A DNA stretch of 53,337 nucleotides from positions 1-53,337 of the IMG/VR virus record IMGVR_UViG_3300017720_001902; one strand, 5' to 3'. Of this stretch, positions 34,787-43,583 are shown in pieces. Numbering within the stretch: the first letter of the stretch is position 1; each line of letters opens with the position of its first letter. A program made the translations under genes and the position numbers. Under the pieces are notes generated by a model. That model ran no database searches, was not told where the DNA came from, and saw only the letters and a program-made list of their open reading frames with translations. The DNA is from a virus.

Positions 34787-35273
34787 TTTTATTAAGTGTG
34801 TTTCGTACCTTTTTCCAATACCTTTTAGTTTGTTTCTTTTGTAATCCCTTCGGACCACCATTCCAACACCTTGCGATTTTCTCATATGAACTTTCTTTGT
34901 GATAATAATCTACAAATACATAAAACATTTCAATAGACTTTTCTCTATTCCATCTGTCATCAAGTGTATAAAATCTATTATCATCATTTTTGTTTAAAAT
35001 TCGATTTACATCATTCACCATTATGGGTCTAATCTGTAATACTCCTGCAGCGTTTTCTTTTTTTGCATATGCAGTTGGATTACCCTCTGATTCTACCCAC
35101 ACCATTGCCTCTACCAAATCATCTAAATTTCTTACAATGGGTTTTATTTCATTTTCTACTTTTTCAATTTTAATTTCCTTAATAGGAATCGTGTCAATTT
35201 GTTCTATTGGTTGTTCGTTGTTATTTACCGAAGAACATAGTAATCCGACTAATACTATTGAAAGATTTCTCAT
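34761..35273 (-). CDS. Exported lytic transglycosylase-like protein
   Basis: 170 residues. A hydrophobic start, RNLSIVLVGLLCSSV, acts as a signal peptide or lipoprotein-like leader; the Cys at 13 is not in a strong lipobox. The SLT core is LVEAMVWVESEGNPTA (catalytic Glu), AAGVLQIRPI and KIARCWNGGPKG, with the pieces in normal order. It would cut MurNAc-GlcNAc bonds. Located in a replication region, it may help entry, lysis or glycan export. Confidence 0.8.
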   Translation of the reverse strand: MRNLSIVLVGLLCSSVNNNEQPIEQIDTIPIKEIKIEKVENEIKPIVRNLDDLVEAMVWVESEGNPTAYAKKENAAGVLQIRPIMVNDVNRILNKNDDNRFYTLDDRWNREKSIEMFYVFVDYYHKESSYEKIARCWNGGPKGLQKKQTKRYWKKVRNTLNKNEGSSDRG

Positions 35274-36220
35274 ACAAATTTTATTCGTTCAACTTTGGGA
35301 CATAATTCACTATCCTTAAAAGGACAATACTTACAACTTTTCTTGTTTTTACCCATCGTAGCGGGAAAGTCCCCTTCTGTGTTGTAAGAACCATCATCGT
35401 TAAAAGCGTTGTCGATAAACTCATCAAAACTTTTTACAATCTTATTTAATGTTGGTTTTCCATGTGATGGTACAAATTCTTGTACTCGTTTCTGAGCAAA
35501 CATAGCTTCTTCCCATAACTTCCTCTTAACTATAAAGTATCTAACCTGTATCTTGTCTAAAGGATATCCATATTGTTCAGCGAAAAACTTCTTGTACAAT
35601 ACTAATTGAGCAGTTTTTGTTTTATCTGCTTTTTGCCATTTGTTCCAACCTTTTGTTGAGGTTTTGATATCCCAAATTTCTATTGTATTATCTGCAAGAT
35701 TCTCAAATACTAAGTCAAGGAATCCCTTCATCATAATATTTTCATTAGAATCGGATGCTGGGTAGTATATTGGTAACTCAACTCCAACTAATTTCATAGT
35801 CCTTGTTGAGAAGTATGATGCTCTATTCTTACGAAGGAAATCCAATATCTGAACACCATCATCGTAGAATTCATTCATTTGGTCTTTTGTGGTGAACTTG
35901 ACACCATAGACTGCCATCATCTTTTTGTACTCCTTAGCCATCTCTTCTAATAGTAGAGATTCTAAGTCCATTTCATTTGCTTTAACTGCCGACTCGTTGT
36001 ACATTACTTGTAACCACGATTGAATTGTCTCGTGCATCGCAGTACCAAATACAAGGTGAATAGATGGGTCAAAGTCTTTGTGACCATCCATATAGGTCAA
36101 TTTCCATTGTTTTGGACAATTAGCCCACATCGTATATTGAGAATACGAAACTTTAACATCACCCTTCTTTTCTTCATGAACAGGAAAGTTAAAGATATTT
36201 GATACCATAGATTTTTTCAT
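35270..36220 (-). CDS. PD-(D/E)XK nuclease with Cys cluster (RecB/Cas4-like)
   Basis: 316 residues from ATG 36220. VSYSQYTMWANCPKQWKLTY at the start, LVFGTAMHETIQSWL (His region), MKGFLDLVFENL and IEIWDIKTSTKGWN (D...DxK motif) form the PD-(D/E)XK core. The C-terminal KSCKYCPFKDSELCP, with the early Cys, could bind an Fe-S cluster, as in Cas4 and AddB. It probably processes DNA ends in recombination. Directly preceded by a strong promoter, which places the ATG only 5 bases past the -7 box. Confidence 0.87.
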   Translation of the reverse strand: MKKSMVSNIFNFPVHEEKKGDVKVSYSQYTMWANCPKQWKLTYMDGHKDFDPSIHLVFGTAMHETIQSWLQVMYNESAVKANEMDLESLLLEEMAKEYKKMMAVYGVKFTTKDQMNEFYDDGVQILDFLRKNRASYFSTRTMKLVGVELPIYYPASDSNENIMMKGFLDLVFENLADNTIEIWDIKTSTKGWNKWQKADKTKTAQLVLYKKFFAEQYGYPLDKIQVRYFIVKRKLWEEAMFAQKRVQEFVPSHGKPTLNKIVKSFDEFIDNAFNDDGSYNTEGDFPATMGKNKKSCKYCPFKDSELCPKVERIKFV

Positions 36221-36225
36221 ACACT

Positions 36226-36257
36226 CTAATATACGACAATTTGACGAGAATGCCAAA
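36226..36257 (-). promoter_or_regulatory. Bacteroidetes-type promoter with TTAACA upstream element
   Basis: TTTGG (36253-36257), 19 bases, TATATTAG (36226-36233) on the minus strand; upstream TTAACA (36275-36280) and ATAACA (36264-36269), 11 bases apart. Only 5 bases separate the -7 box from the nuclease ATG, so the transcript could be leaderless, or translation could begin at the second ATG, 12 bases further. Confidence 0.8.
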
Positions 36258-36284
36258 TTTTAATGTTATTAAATTGTTAAGTTT

Positions 36285-36695
36285 TTACTTAGCCCACTTC
36301 TTTCTTTGGACTATCTGAGAGATAATTCCATATACACTCAAATCTTCGTAAGTGTCTTGGATATTCTCACCAACCTCATCGGGTTGACCTAATACAACTA
36401 ATTGCTTTAGTCTTTGGATTTTATCGTTTTTTCTAAACCATAAACCAACTAATGATAGTTTGATATCTTCGTCTGATTCTAAATTAGTTCCAACCGATAT
36501 ATTACCTGGCCCATAGTTTCTTTGTTTTTTACAAAATGTTTCATACATTTCATCTAAAATCTTTTGGAACTCTGATGTAGTTTCTGGGTATAATCTTTCA
36601 CAATATTCTACTGCGTTTTCTTCTACATTTCTTTTTTCAGTTCTCTCACCCTTCCACTCTACTTTATTTTTTCTGTCTTTTATTACTTTAGCCAT
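36285..36695 (-). CDS. DUF1599-like nucleotide modification associated protein
   Basis: 136 residues. KKQRNYGPGNIS in the centre, LVGLWFRKNDKIQRLKQL, then DTYEDLSVYGIISQIVQR match the DUF1599 (nucleotide modification associated domain 1) pattern as I recall it. It occurs in phages near base-modifying genes. The actual reaction is not established. The stop is followed closely by the TTAACA module of the next promoter. Overlaps the clamp-loader small subunit gene. Confidence 0.72.
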   Translation of the reverse strand: MAKVIKDRKNKVEWKGERTEKRNVEENAVEYCERLYPETTSEFQKILDEMYETFCKKQRNYGPGNISVGTNLESDEDIKLSLVGLWFRKNDKIQRLKQLVVLGQPDEVGENIQDTYEDLSVYGIISQIVQRKKWAK

Positions 36696-37123
36696 TTTTT
36701 TATTTCTTTTTTATCTAACCCATATTTTAACAATATTTCAGTAATATTGTCTTTACTAAGTATTTCAAGATAGTCTCTGACTTCTCTTTGTGATACTGAG
36801 TAGTACTTTGCAAGATACTCCAACACATTGGAATTATACTTGTCATCTTTTTTACCTTTTATGTATTTGTCAAAAGACCTTTTCTTTGGTAAAAAATCAA
36901 GATACATTTTATAAACATCTCTTGGACTGAGTTGACCAATAGTAAACTTTTGTAGCTCGTTAACCAACTCCAATAATCCCATATTCATAGACAAAAACCT
37001 ATTGACCATAAATGGTTCAAAGGTTTTTTTATCCATAACTGACAGACTATCCCAAGAAGTTTTTGACTCCTTAAGTCCAGATAGATGTTGAAATAATGTC
37101 TTAGCCTTCTTGGTTGTCGCCAT
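36683..37123 (-). CDS. Clamp loader small subunit (T4 gp62-like)
   Basis: 146 residues from ATG 37123. Helical protein with SKTSWDSLSVMDKKTFEPFM, then VNRFLSMNMGLLELVNELQ and YLDFLPKKRSF, a pattern I associate with the gp62-type clamp loader subunits of marine T4-like phages. It would pair with the gp44-like ATPase encoded two genes upstream to load the clamp. Fits the T4 gene order; the match is from memory. Confidence 0.68.
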   Translation of the reverse strand: MATTKKAKTLFQHLSGLKESKTSWDSLSVMDKKTFEPFMVNRFLSMNMGLLELVNELQKFTIGQLSPRDVYKMYLDFLPKKRSFDKYIKGKKDDKYNSNVLEYLAKYYSVSQREVRDYLEILSKDNITEILLKYGLDKKEIKKWLK

Positions 37124-37391
37124 CAATTAGTTCTTTCGGTGTAAATTTAGGATGAACAGTTCCACAATTGTTACACAATACAACAGGTATTGGTAACATT
37201 GATGCTACACCATTTGGTGATTGTACTGCTGGTACTTCTTTATACATTGTTACTTCGTCAAAAAATATCCCACCACACTCAGGACAACTTACTGTCTCTA
37301 ATTTTCTTGGGTCAAGTTTTAATTGAGGTTGTTGTTGTGGGTTTTGTTGACCACCCAAGTTAACAACTTTACCTTTTCCTTTTTTTGCCAT
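37101..37391 (-). CDS. Zinc-ribbon protein
   Basis: 96 residues. After a Gly/Lys/Gln-rich disordered start, CPECGGIFFDEV and CNNCGTVHPKF give two CxxC pairs about 40 residues apart, a zinc ribbon. A Pro/Gln linker (QNPQQQPQL) precedes it. Probably a small DNA- or protein-binding accessory of the replisome, given its place between clamp-loader genes. Confidence 0.6.
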   Translation of the reverse strand: MAKKGKGKVVNLGGQQNPQQQPQLKLDPRKLETVSCPECGGIFFDEVTMYKEVPAVQSPNGVASMLPIPVVLCNNCGTVHPKFTPKELIDGDNQEG

Positions 37392-37394
37392 AAT

Positions 37395-38315
37395 TTATTT
37401 TCCTAATGTCATTAAAATAGTTAATACCATAGCCATCACATTGATTTCTTTATCAACTACCATAGAGTCTTTGTACTGACCCTCGGCTATATTTAAAATA
37501 GTGTGTCCGACTTTACCATTTGCATATGAATCTACTTCATCATAAAGTGCTCTATACAATGGTGTAAAGTCTTTCACTTTTGAATCTGCAATAATTTGTC
37601 TGATTGTGTTGAACTTTGTTTTCATTTCACCACTATCTTGTAAAACTTTTATTACATCTTCAGTATAGTTCGCCTGAATTGTAGAGGTTGTATCTATTTG
37701 TAATTCACCTTTGACAACTTGTCTTTGTGCTGAATTTAAAACTCTACGAATGTCAGGATAACCACTATTGACCAAAATTGCCAACTCTTCTTTTTCAAAC
37801 TTAACTGATTCCTCATTTAATATATCAAACAATCTTTTTGCCACTTCTTTTTTAGAAGGTGGTGTTATTGCGAATGTTTGACAACGAGATTGAATCGGGT
37901 CAATAATTTTCTCTACATAGTTACAAGTTAAAATGAACCTTGTAGATTTACTAAAAGTTTCCATAAGATTACGAAGTGCTGCTTGTGCATTTGGTGTCAA
38001 ATAGTCAGCTTCGTCTAATATGATAACTTTCCACTTTCTGAAACCCATTGATGATGCAAATCCACGAATCTTGTCACGAACTGCGTCAACTGAGTTTTCA
38101 TCAGAAGCGTTAATATACATCAAATCACAATCAATCTGATTTGTGATTATCTTTGCGAGGGTAGTCTTACCAGTTCCTGCAACTCCATAGAGTAACAAGT
38201 GAGGTACATCCTCATTTTCAATGTATATTTTTACTTTGTCTAATATATGTTGATTACCAACATATCCATCTAATGTATCGGGTCTGTATTTTTCAACCCA
38301 TAGTGAATTGCTCAT
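37395..38315 (-). CDS. Clamp loader large subunit (T4 gp44-like AAA+ ATPase)
   Basis: 306 residues. EKYRPDTLDGYVGN, then LLLYGVAGTGKTTLAKI (Walker A, about 39-55), VIILDEADYLTP (Walker B) and QSRCQTFAI (SRC motif, Arg finger) form a complete RFC/gp44 ATPase. It opens the clamp and loads it onto primer-template DNA. ATGA overlap with the DUF4338-like gene before it. Confidence 0.93.
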   Translation of the reverse strand: MSNSLWVEKYRPDTLDGYVGNQHILDKVKIYIENEDVPHLLLYGVAGTGKTTLAKIITNQIDCDLMYINASDENSVDAVRDKIRGFASSMGFRKWKVIILDEADYLTPNAQAALRNLMETFSKSTRFILTCNYVEKIIDPIQSRCQTFAITPPSKKEVAKRLFDILNEESVKFEKEELAILVNSGYPDIRRVLNSAQRQVVKGELQIDTTSTIQANYTEDVIKVLQDSGEMKTKFNTIRQIIADSKVKDFTPLYRALYDEVDSYANGKVGHTILNIAEGQYKDSMVVDKEINVMAMVLTILMTLGK

Positions 38316-39502
38316 CTACCTACTTCTTTTAAATATGTTTCTTTTGCGTTTTCCCAAGTCATTCCAATAATATCCATGTAATACAATGTATCTGGTTTCA
38401 ACCTATTCTCATCATGTAACTTAGTGTATCTTCTAATAGCTTTCTTCTTCCACCATCTGATTGTGTAATCATCACCTTCTTTGAACTTCTTTTTCATCTT
38501 CAACTGACTTTCATCAATCTCGTTTCTTAGAAACTCATTACCATTATCATACATCATTGCGAAGTATACACCTCGTTTAAATCCATGTTGATATTGTGTA
38601 CTTTTGATTCCCAACTCTTTGAAAATCATAGACAATATTCTTTGTTTGATACCAGATACAGGTCCTTGGATACCTTCCTTTTGGGTTGTAACTCTTTTGT
38701 ATTCATCAGCATTATGTTCTTTCATCCATTGATGCCAGATATCGTAAAATTGATTATCAGGTTTAGTAGAAACTTTACCTGTCGATTCACCTAATGTTTT
38801 GAAATGTGGTATTCCATTATATTGTGAATGGATTCCATAAAGAGAAGTTGTACCAACTGCGATTAGAGTTTGTCCATACTTTTCTTTCCACAAATCTCTG
38901 AATGTAGGTGAAGTGGTCAATGCCGAAACAAGTTTACCACCTAAGAAATTATATCCCAAAGGTTGTGTTGCGATGATAGATGTACCAATTGTAGTATGAT
39001 TTAACTTACCATCTTTAAACTTGTTATCTTTATCCCACCCAATGTATTTATCACGAACACCTAAAGATGTTACATCAGAACCAAGTGAAATTACACCAAG
39101 TACTTTACCACTCTTTCGGTCTTTAGCAAATGCTTTTATATTACGACCTGGATTAGCGGTAAATTCCATTGATGAAATACACTTACGAATATCAGTCCAC
39201 TTTGCCGTTCCTGCAGAATTTACGATTAGTTCAACATAAGGTTCTAACTCTTCAATTTCTTTAATAGTTTGTTCCTTATTTTGAATGTCAGTTGGAGTCC
39301 AAATCATATCATAAGACCTTGCAAGACTTGGTTTTCTTGACATAGACTTAGGTAGGTCTGAGTTCCACTCCTGCCACTTTTTATAAAGAGTTTGTTCCTC
39401 AACTGGCATACCTGATAGGTATTCCATATTGTCGATGAATCGTTTTCTCTCTACATCATAGTCAAAGACTGGTGCCGCTGGTTCTGTATCCCAAAATTGC
39501 AT
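38312..39502 (-). CDS. DUF4338/DruA-like protein
   Basis: 396 residues. GKVLGVISLGSDVTSLGVRD with KYIGWDKDN, then LNHTTIGTSIIATQPLGYNF and LGGKLVSAL, and finally LIAVGTTSLYG and HFKTLGEST, follow the pattern of the DUF4338 (DruA) family: a GNAT-like core with an RDxxIGW block and a late LGxTxG block. DruA is a subunit of the Druantia defence system; related proteins occur with transposons. Here it sits between clamp and clamp loader, so a DNA-handling or modification role is more likely than defence. Family assignment tentative. Confidence 0.62.
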   Translation of the reverse strand: MQFWDTEPAAPVFDYDVERKRFIDNMEYLSGMPVEEQTLYKKWQEWNSDLPKSMSRKPSLARSYDMIWTPTDIQNKEQTIKEIEELEPYVELIVNSAGTAKWTDIRKCISSMEFTANPGRNIKAFAKDRKSGKVLGVISLGSDVTSLGVRDKYIGWDKDNKFKDGKLNHTTIGTSIIATQPLGYNFLGGKLVSALTTSPTFRDLWKEKYGQTLIAVGTTSLYGIHSQYNGIPHFKTLGESTGKVSTKPDNQFYDIWHQWMKEHNADEYKRVTTQKEGIQGPVSGIKQRILSMIFKELGIKSTQYQHGFKRGVYFAMMYDNGNEFLRNEIDESQLKMKKKFKEGDDYTIRWWKKKAIRRYTKLHDENRLKPDTLYYMDIIGMTWENAKETYLKEVGR

Positions 39503-40197
39503 TACTTAATCTCCACTAAATAATAGTTAGACTTAAATCCATCATTTTCAAATGAAACATGAGCTAATCCATTTGGTGAAATCTTCAATGAAGATGATTT
39601 TGCACCCTTGTTAGCATTAAGGATTTCCTTTAAGTACTTAGCTGAGAATGATATTGGTTCTACATCACCATCACACTCACATTCTACATTGATTGAGATT
39701 CTGTTAGAGTTAATCTTTGAATAACCTAAGATTACTTCACCTTTGTTACTTTTACAACTAAATGTAAATGTATCTGAATCAGATAATGCACCTTTAGACT
39801 TTACGAATTTGTTTACGAAGTCATTGTCCATTTTGATAGTAGATGTAAAATCAGGTAATTGTTTCAAATCTGGAACAACAGGTATTACAGAAAGGTCAGC
39901 CAACATATAGTTTACTGAAGTACCTTTATCTGAGAACACAAGTGCTGCGTCACCTTCTTTTACACTAATATCTGAATCTAATACAGATAATAGTCCTTTT
40001 AATTGAGAAGTAGTATAAACACCATACTCTCCACTTGGGAAATCTTTGTTATCACTACTTACATTTCCTAATAGGGTCTTATCATCAGAAATGAATTTTA
40101 CTGACAACCCTGCATCTGTTGAATCAATCTTTACTGATTCTACCTCACCACCCAAATTATATCGAGTAATGAACCCTTCAAACGAGCTTTTTTTCAT
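39502..40197 (-). CDS. Sliding clamp (T4 gp45-like)
   Basis: 231 residues, T4 gp45 having 228. Acidic, repetitive beta strands with GVYTTSQLKGLLSVLDSDIS and a repeat fold; IKMDNDFVNKFVKSKGALS and ISFSAKYLKEILNANKG are gp45-type helix regions. It forms a ring that tethers the polymerase, and in T4 also activates late transcription. Placed between the polymerase and clamp-loader genes. Promoter at 40230. Confidence 0.87.
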   Translation of the reverse strand: MKKSSFEGFITRYNLGGEVESVKIDSTDAGLSVKFISDDKTLLGNVSSDNKDFPSGEYGVYTTSQLKGLLSVLDSDISVKEGDAALVFSDKGTSVNYMLADLSVIPVVPDLKQLPDFTSTIKMDNDFVNKFVKSKGALSDSDTFTFSCKSNKGEVILGYSKINSNRISINVECECDGDVEPISFSAKYLKEILNANKGAKSSSLKISPNGLAHVSFENDGFKSNYYLVEIK

Positions 40198-40229
40198 AAT
40201 TTACTTTTTACTATTGATTTATTATTATA

Positions 40230-40261
40230 CTAATATACGAAATTTATTTTTAAAATCCAAA
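40230..40261 (-). promoter_or_regulatory. Bacteroidetes-type promoter for the clamp/clamp-loader genes
   Basis: TTTGG (40257-40261), 19 bases, TATATTAG (40230-40237) on the minus strand. The -33 box lies in the last codons of the DNA polymerase gene. About 32 bases separate the -7 box from the clamp ATG. The TTAACA upstream module is not present here. Confidence 0.78.
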
Positions 40262-42766
40262 AAATTCTGCAGCTTTATTTAGATTTGGGTTTGGTTTTTC
40301 CCAATTCATAGCTTTATAGAAGTCATCAAGTTTATTTTCTAACTCCTTTTCCCAAATTCTATCGTAGTCAATATATTGTTCAACGAGTTTTAGAATCTGA
40401 GGTGGGTCGTTGTGACCTTTTAGTCCTGTTGTATCCAATCCAAGAGGATTTGTTTTCAAATATACCCATTTAATCTTATCACCATCTTTCATTGGTTCGT
40501 ACTTATATGGTACTTTATAAAAAGCAAGTAATTGATTATATGTTATTGCTGCCTTCACATGCGCTGGTGAACCTTTTACAAATTCACCTAATACTTGAGT
40601 CTTTGTTGTGTACTTACTCATACCTTTGACTGCCGAGTTCTTTGCTATATCAATGAATGGGCGTTCTTCCATATCTTTTTTGTAGTCAAGAATCTTAGTG
40701 TCAATTTCTTTTTTATCAACTGACCTTAGTATATCTAATAATACAGTTTTCATTACTTCTTTAAAATATGTTGGGAATGAACTTCGTTTTACATCCAATC
40801 CTTTTACATCCAACTTATCACAATCAACTTCATTATCATTAATAATCCATTGTGCGTATCGTTTCTTTGAGACCCAAAACCCACCCTTAGCGATTGTTTC
40901 TTGTTTTATATCAAATTTATGAGTATCGATATTAAATAACTTTTTTGACATCGTGTCATAAACTTTATTGATATGACCTTCGACTTCTTTTGCTGCGGAT
41001 ATAATCGCAGGAATCATTTCTTCATCCGACTCTTCATTAAGTTCTGGATTACGAGCTTTTACTAATGGTGCTGCTTGATAAAAAACAGAATCAGTATCGG
41101 TATAAACATTGTAGTCATCTTCTTTTCCTATTACTTTTGAATAATATTGATTTGCAATTAATTCGGTTGTTTTAATTACAGTTTGACCTGTAATCGTAGT
41201 TGCTTCTGCATTATCTACATCGTAGAATCTGAATGATGGTAATCCCAACACTCCATATAAAGAGTTCAACATAATCTTTTGTACTAATTGTCGTTTACCA
41301 TAAAACTTATATTGTGCATCGTTACCCTCTTTACCATATTTTTTCATCAAGTCTTTGTATTCAACTCGTTTGTCAAACCAAACACTTAATATTTCAGGTA
41401 TAACTCCAACTTTATCTGTTCTATATAAAACACCATTTGCAGCAACAGAGTATCTATTCTTTTCAATAAACTTTAGAAATTTATCTTTAGGTAGTGGTGG
41501 AAACTCATTACCCTCATCATCCAAAATAGAGTAAGTATCAATCTTACCTCTCATATGGTCTTCTGCTACATAATTCTTAAGTTTACCAATCTTAGTTTCA
41601 GGTGAGATATTGATACTCATAATGATTGATGGATATAGTGATGTTAAATCCAAATCATAAACCCATTTGTAAAGACCAGGTTTTGGTTCTTTTACATATG
41701 CGCCTGTAAACTTCCCTTCACCATCAGACCCATCTGCGTTTCGTTTCTTTCTCCATGGTTTATTGGGTGCTACCCTACCACTCCTTCTAAGGAATGTAAG
41801 AATAGCTCCCTCTAACCATTTAGATGAAAACAGAAAGTCTTCGTAGAACACATGACCTGTATGACATATTGCCCTTGCTAAGTCAATGAATTGTAATTTC
41901 TTATCCAAGTCAACTACCAACTCAACATCAACTAAGTTATACTCAATAAACTTTTCAATATCATCTCTGAATAGTTGGTCTAAGTTTCCTTCATACTCAA
42001 TCTTACCTCGACCTAACTCAATTGTTGCAACAGTATCTAATCGATAGTTGGGTAGTTCTGTAAAGTTATAACACTTATATAAAGCGAGATAATCTAATGC
42101 AGATACTCCTGCAATAATATATCTGTTTCTGTACTTGTTGTATGATACTTTACCAATTGGTGATAATTGATTTGCATATTGTTGACCGAATAGTAGTTTA
42201 TATCTATTGTAAAGATATGTAACATCAAAGAAATCAATATTCCACCCCGTTACAATAGTTGGATTTATCTCTCTCCACTTGGACATAAACGCTGATAATA
42301 ATCCCTCTTCAGTATCAAATGATTCTACCTTTGCACCTTTGATTGTTTTATCAATCTTTTCACCTTTGTTAACTACATAGACAAAATAGTCATTTGTAAT
42401 TGAGTCATGTGCTGCGATTGAAGTAATTGCGTTACTTGCAGTTTCAATATCAGGCAATCCACTATTCATTTCAACCTCAATATCAAATGTTAGAATTGTA
42501 TGTCCTGTTGATAGTTCGTCTGAATCACCATACTCATCAATTAGAAACCTCGTCATTTCATTGACATCAGACTCATATAATTTTAAGTCATCATCTTGTT
42601 TCCAATAATTTAATTTCTTAAGTCGTTCACCATGAATGGATTGATGTGCTCCATTACCATCTCTTACATAGGCGTACCTACGATACTTAGATGTAAAGTA
42701 ACCTTTTTCATCATCCCAACAATGGATGATAGACTTTTCTTTTTCGAAGAATACATTTTGATACAT
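40250..42766 (-). CDS. Family B DNA polymerase (T4 gp43-like)
   Basis: 838 residues; T4 gp43 has 898. Exonuclease motif ILTFDIEVEM at about 91-100 supplies D95 and E97, and TGWNIDFFDVTYLYNR is a later exo motif. Polymerase motifs are DLTSLYPSI (motif A), LNSLYGVLG (motif B) and VYTDTDSVFY (motif C). It replicates the phage genome and proofreads. The end WEKPNPNLNKAAEFFGF suits a clamp-binding tail. Its ATG is only 4 bases from the -7 box of the promoter at 42771. Confidence 0.97.
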   Translation of the reverse strand: MYQNVFFEKEKSIIHCWDDEKGYFTSKYRRYAYVRDGNGAHQSIHGERLKKLNYWKQDDDLKLYESDVNEMTRFLIDEYGDSDELSTGHTILTFDIEVEMNSGLPDIETASNAITSIAAHDSITNDYFVYVVNKGEKIDKTIKGAKVESFDTEEGLLSAFMSKWREINPTIVTGWNIDFFDVTYLYNRYKLLFGQQYANQLSPIGKVSYNKYRNRYIIAGVSALDYLALYKCYNFTELPNYRLDTVATIELGRGKIEYEGNLDQLFRDDIEKFIEYNLVDVELVVDLDKKLQFIDLARAICHTGHVFYEDFLFSSKWLEGAILTFLRRSGRVAPNKPWRKKRNADGSDGEGKFTGAYVKEPKPGLYKWVYDLDLTSLYPSIIMSINISPETKIGKLKNYVAEDHMRGKIDTYSILDDEGNEFPPLPKDKFLKFIEKNRYSVAANGVLYRTDKVGVIPEILSVWFDKRVEYKDLMKKYGKEGNDAQYKFYGKRQLVQKIMLNSLYGVLGLPSFRFYDVDNAEATTITGQTVIKTTELIANQYYSKVIGKEDDYNVYTDTDSVFYQAAPLVKARNPELNEESDEEMIPAIISAAKEVEGHINKVYDTMSKKLFNIDTHKFDIKQETIAKGGFWVSKKRYAQWIINDNEVDCDKLDVKGLDVKRSSFPTYFKEVMKTVLLDILRSVDKKEIDTKILDYKKDMEERPFIDIAKNSAVKGMSKYTTKTQVLGEFVKGSPAHVKAAITYNQLLAFYKVPYKYEPMKDGDKIKWVYLKTNPLGLDTTGLKGHNDPPQILKLVEQYIDYDRIWEKELENKLDDFYKAMNWEKPNPNLNKAAEFFGF

Positions 42767-42770
42767 ATGT

Positions 42771-42802
42771 TAAATATACGAAATTATTTTGACTTTACCA
42801 AA
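42771..42802 (-). promoter_or_regulatory. Bacteroidetes-type promoter for DNA polymerase
   Basis: TTTGG (42798-42802), 19 bases, TATATTTA (42771-42778), an excellent match to TAnnTTTG. The polymerase ATG follows after four bases, implying a leaderless or near-leaderless transcript. The -33 box lies at the end of the Mom-like gene. Confidence 0.78.
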
Positions 42803-43583
42803 AGTTAACTGCGTTTTCTGGCGTATAAGTTTCATGTTTTTCAATAGGTGGTAAAAACTCCTCAGGGTCTTTTGGATACGGACTTGTTTTATGTTTTAAC
42901 ATCTTACTAAGTTTTCGTTTCTCAGATTTGTTTTGACCTAAGATTTGAATGTACCTATGTTTAGGTGCTTCTTTCTTTCGCCAAAAACATGATTTGTTTT
43001 GTTTACCTATTTCTGTTTTTAAGTGTTCTACATTATGTGAACCCCATTTTGAGAATACAGTTCTCGAATGAATCCAATTGTAAGGATTTTCAGTTAGTGA
43101 TACTGAATAGTTTGGCATTAGTTGTATATCACGACAATCTTGATATAACCAATTAGTTGCTTGGTAAATGCCACCGAGGTGTAATTGTTCAGGGTCTGCG
43201 TAACTCAATAACATCTTAATATTTGGTGCATTTTCTCTCATCCATTTAAAAGACTGACCCATTGAGTATGATTCTACATTTGAACCATATCCATCGTGTA
43301 TAAACAATCTTGTCAATTCTAAACACTCATCTTTTTCTAAACCATCAATTACAGACTTAATCGCTGAACGACCTACGGGATATCCATATACCAAACAACC
43401 AATTAGTTTTTCACTACCAAAAAACTCACCATCACCCTTGTAATACACACCAAGTGCGTATCTACACATTGTCCATGCGTGAGAGTAGTGATACTTTACT
43501 ATCATATGTTTTGCAACACTTTTATTGATTTCTCTGATTGAAACCTTTGAAGCGTCTACATAATGTTTATTAGGTTCTTTCAA
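42795..43583 (-). CDS. Mom-like GNAT-fold protein, copy 1
   Basis: 262 residues. ASKVSIREINKSVAKHMIVK at the start, then KLIGCLVYGYPVGRSAI, ELTRLFIHDGYGSNVESYSM, SFKWMRE, LLSYADPEQLHLGGIYQATN and WLYQ follow the pattern of phage Mu Mom-related acyltransferases, which modify adenine in DNA and so block host restriction. It is paralogous to the next gene (shared LELTRLF-x-DGYG-x-N-x-ES and IYQATNW/VYQSTNW blocks). Fourteen bases of overlap couple the two, and an additional internal promoter precedes it. Confidence 0.68.
   Translation of the reverse strand: MKEPNKHYVDASKVSIREINKSVAKHMIVKYHYSHAWTMCRYALGVYYKGDGEFFGSEKLIGCLVYGYPVGRSAIKSVIDGLEKDECLELTRLFIHDGYGSNVESYSMGQSFKWMRENAPNIKMLLSYADPEQLHLGGIYQATNWLYQDCRDIQLMPNYSVSLTENPYNWIHSRTVFSKWGSHNVEHLKTEIGKQNKSCFWRKKEAPKHRYIQILGQNKSEKRKLSKMLKHKTSPYPKDPEEFLPPIEKHETYTPENAVNFW

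Noticed and set aside
38312-39502. Complete Druantia defence system
   Set aside because: Only a DruA-like protein is present; no DruB, DruC, DruD or DruE-sized helicase lies next to it.
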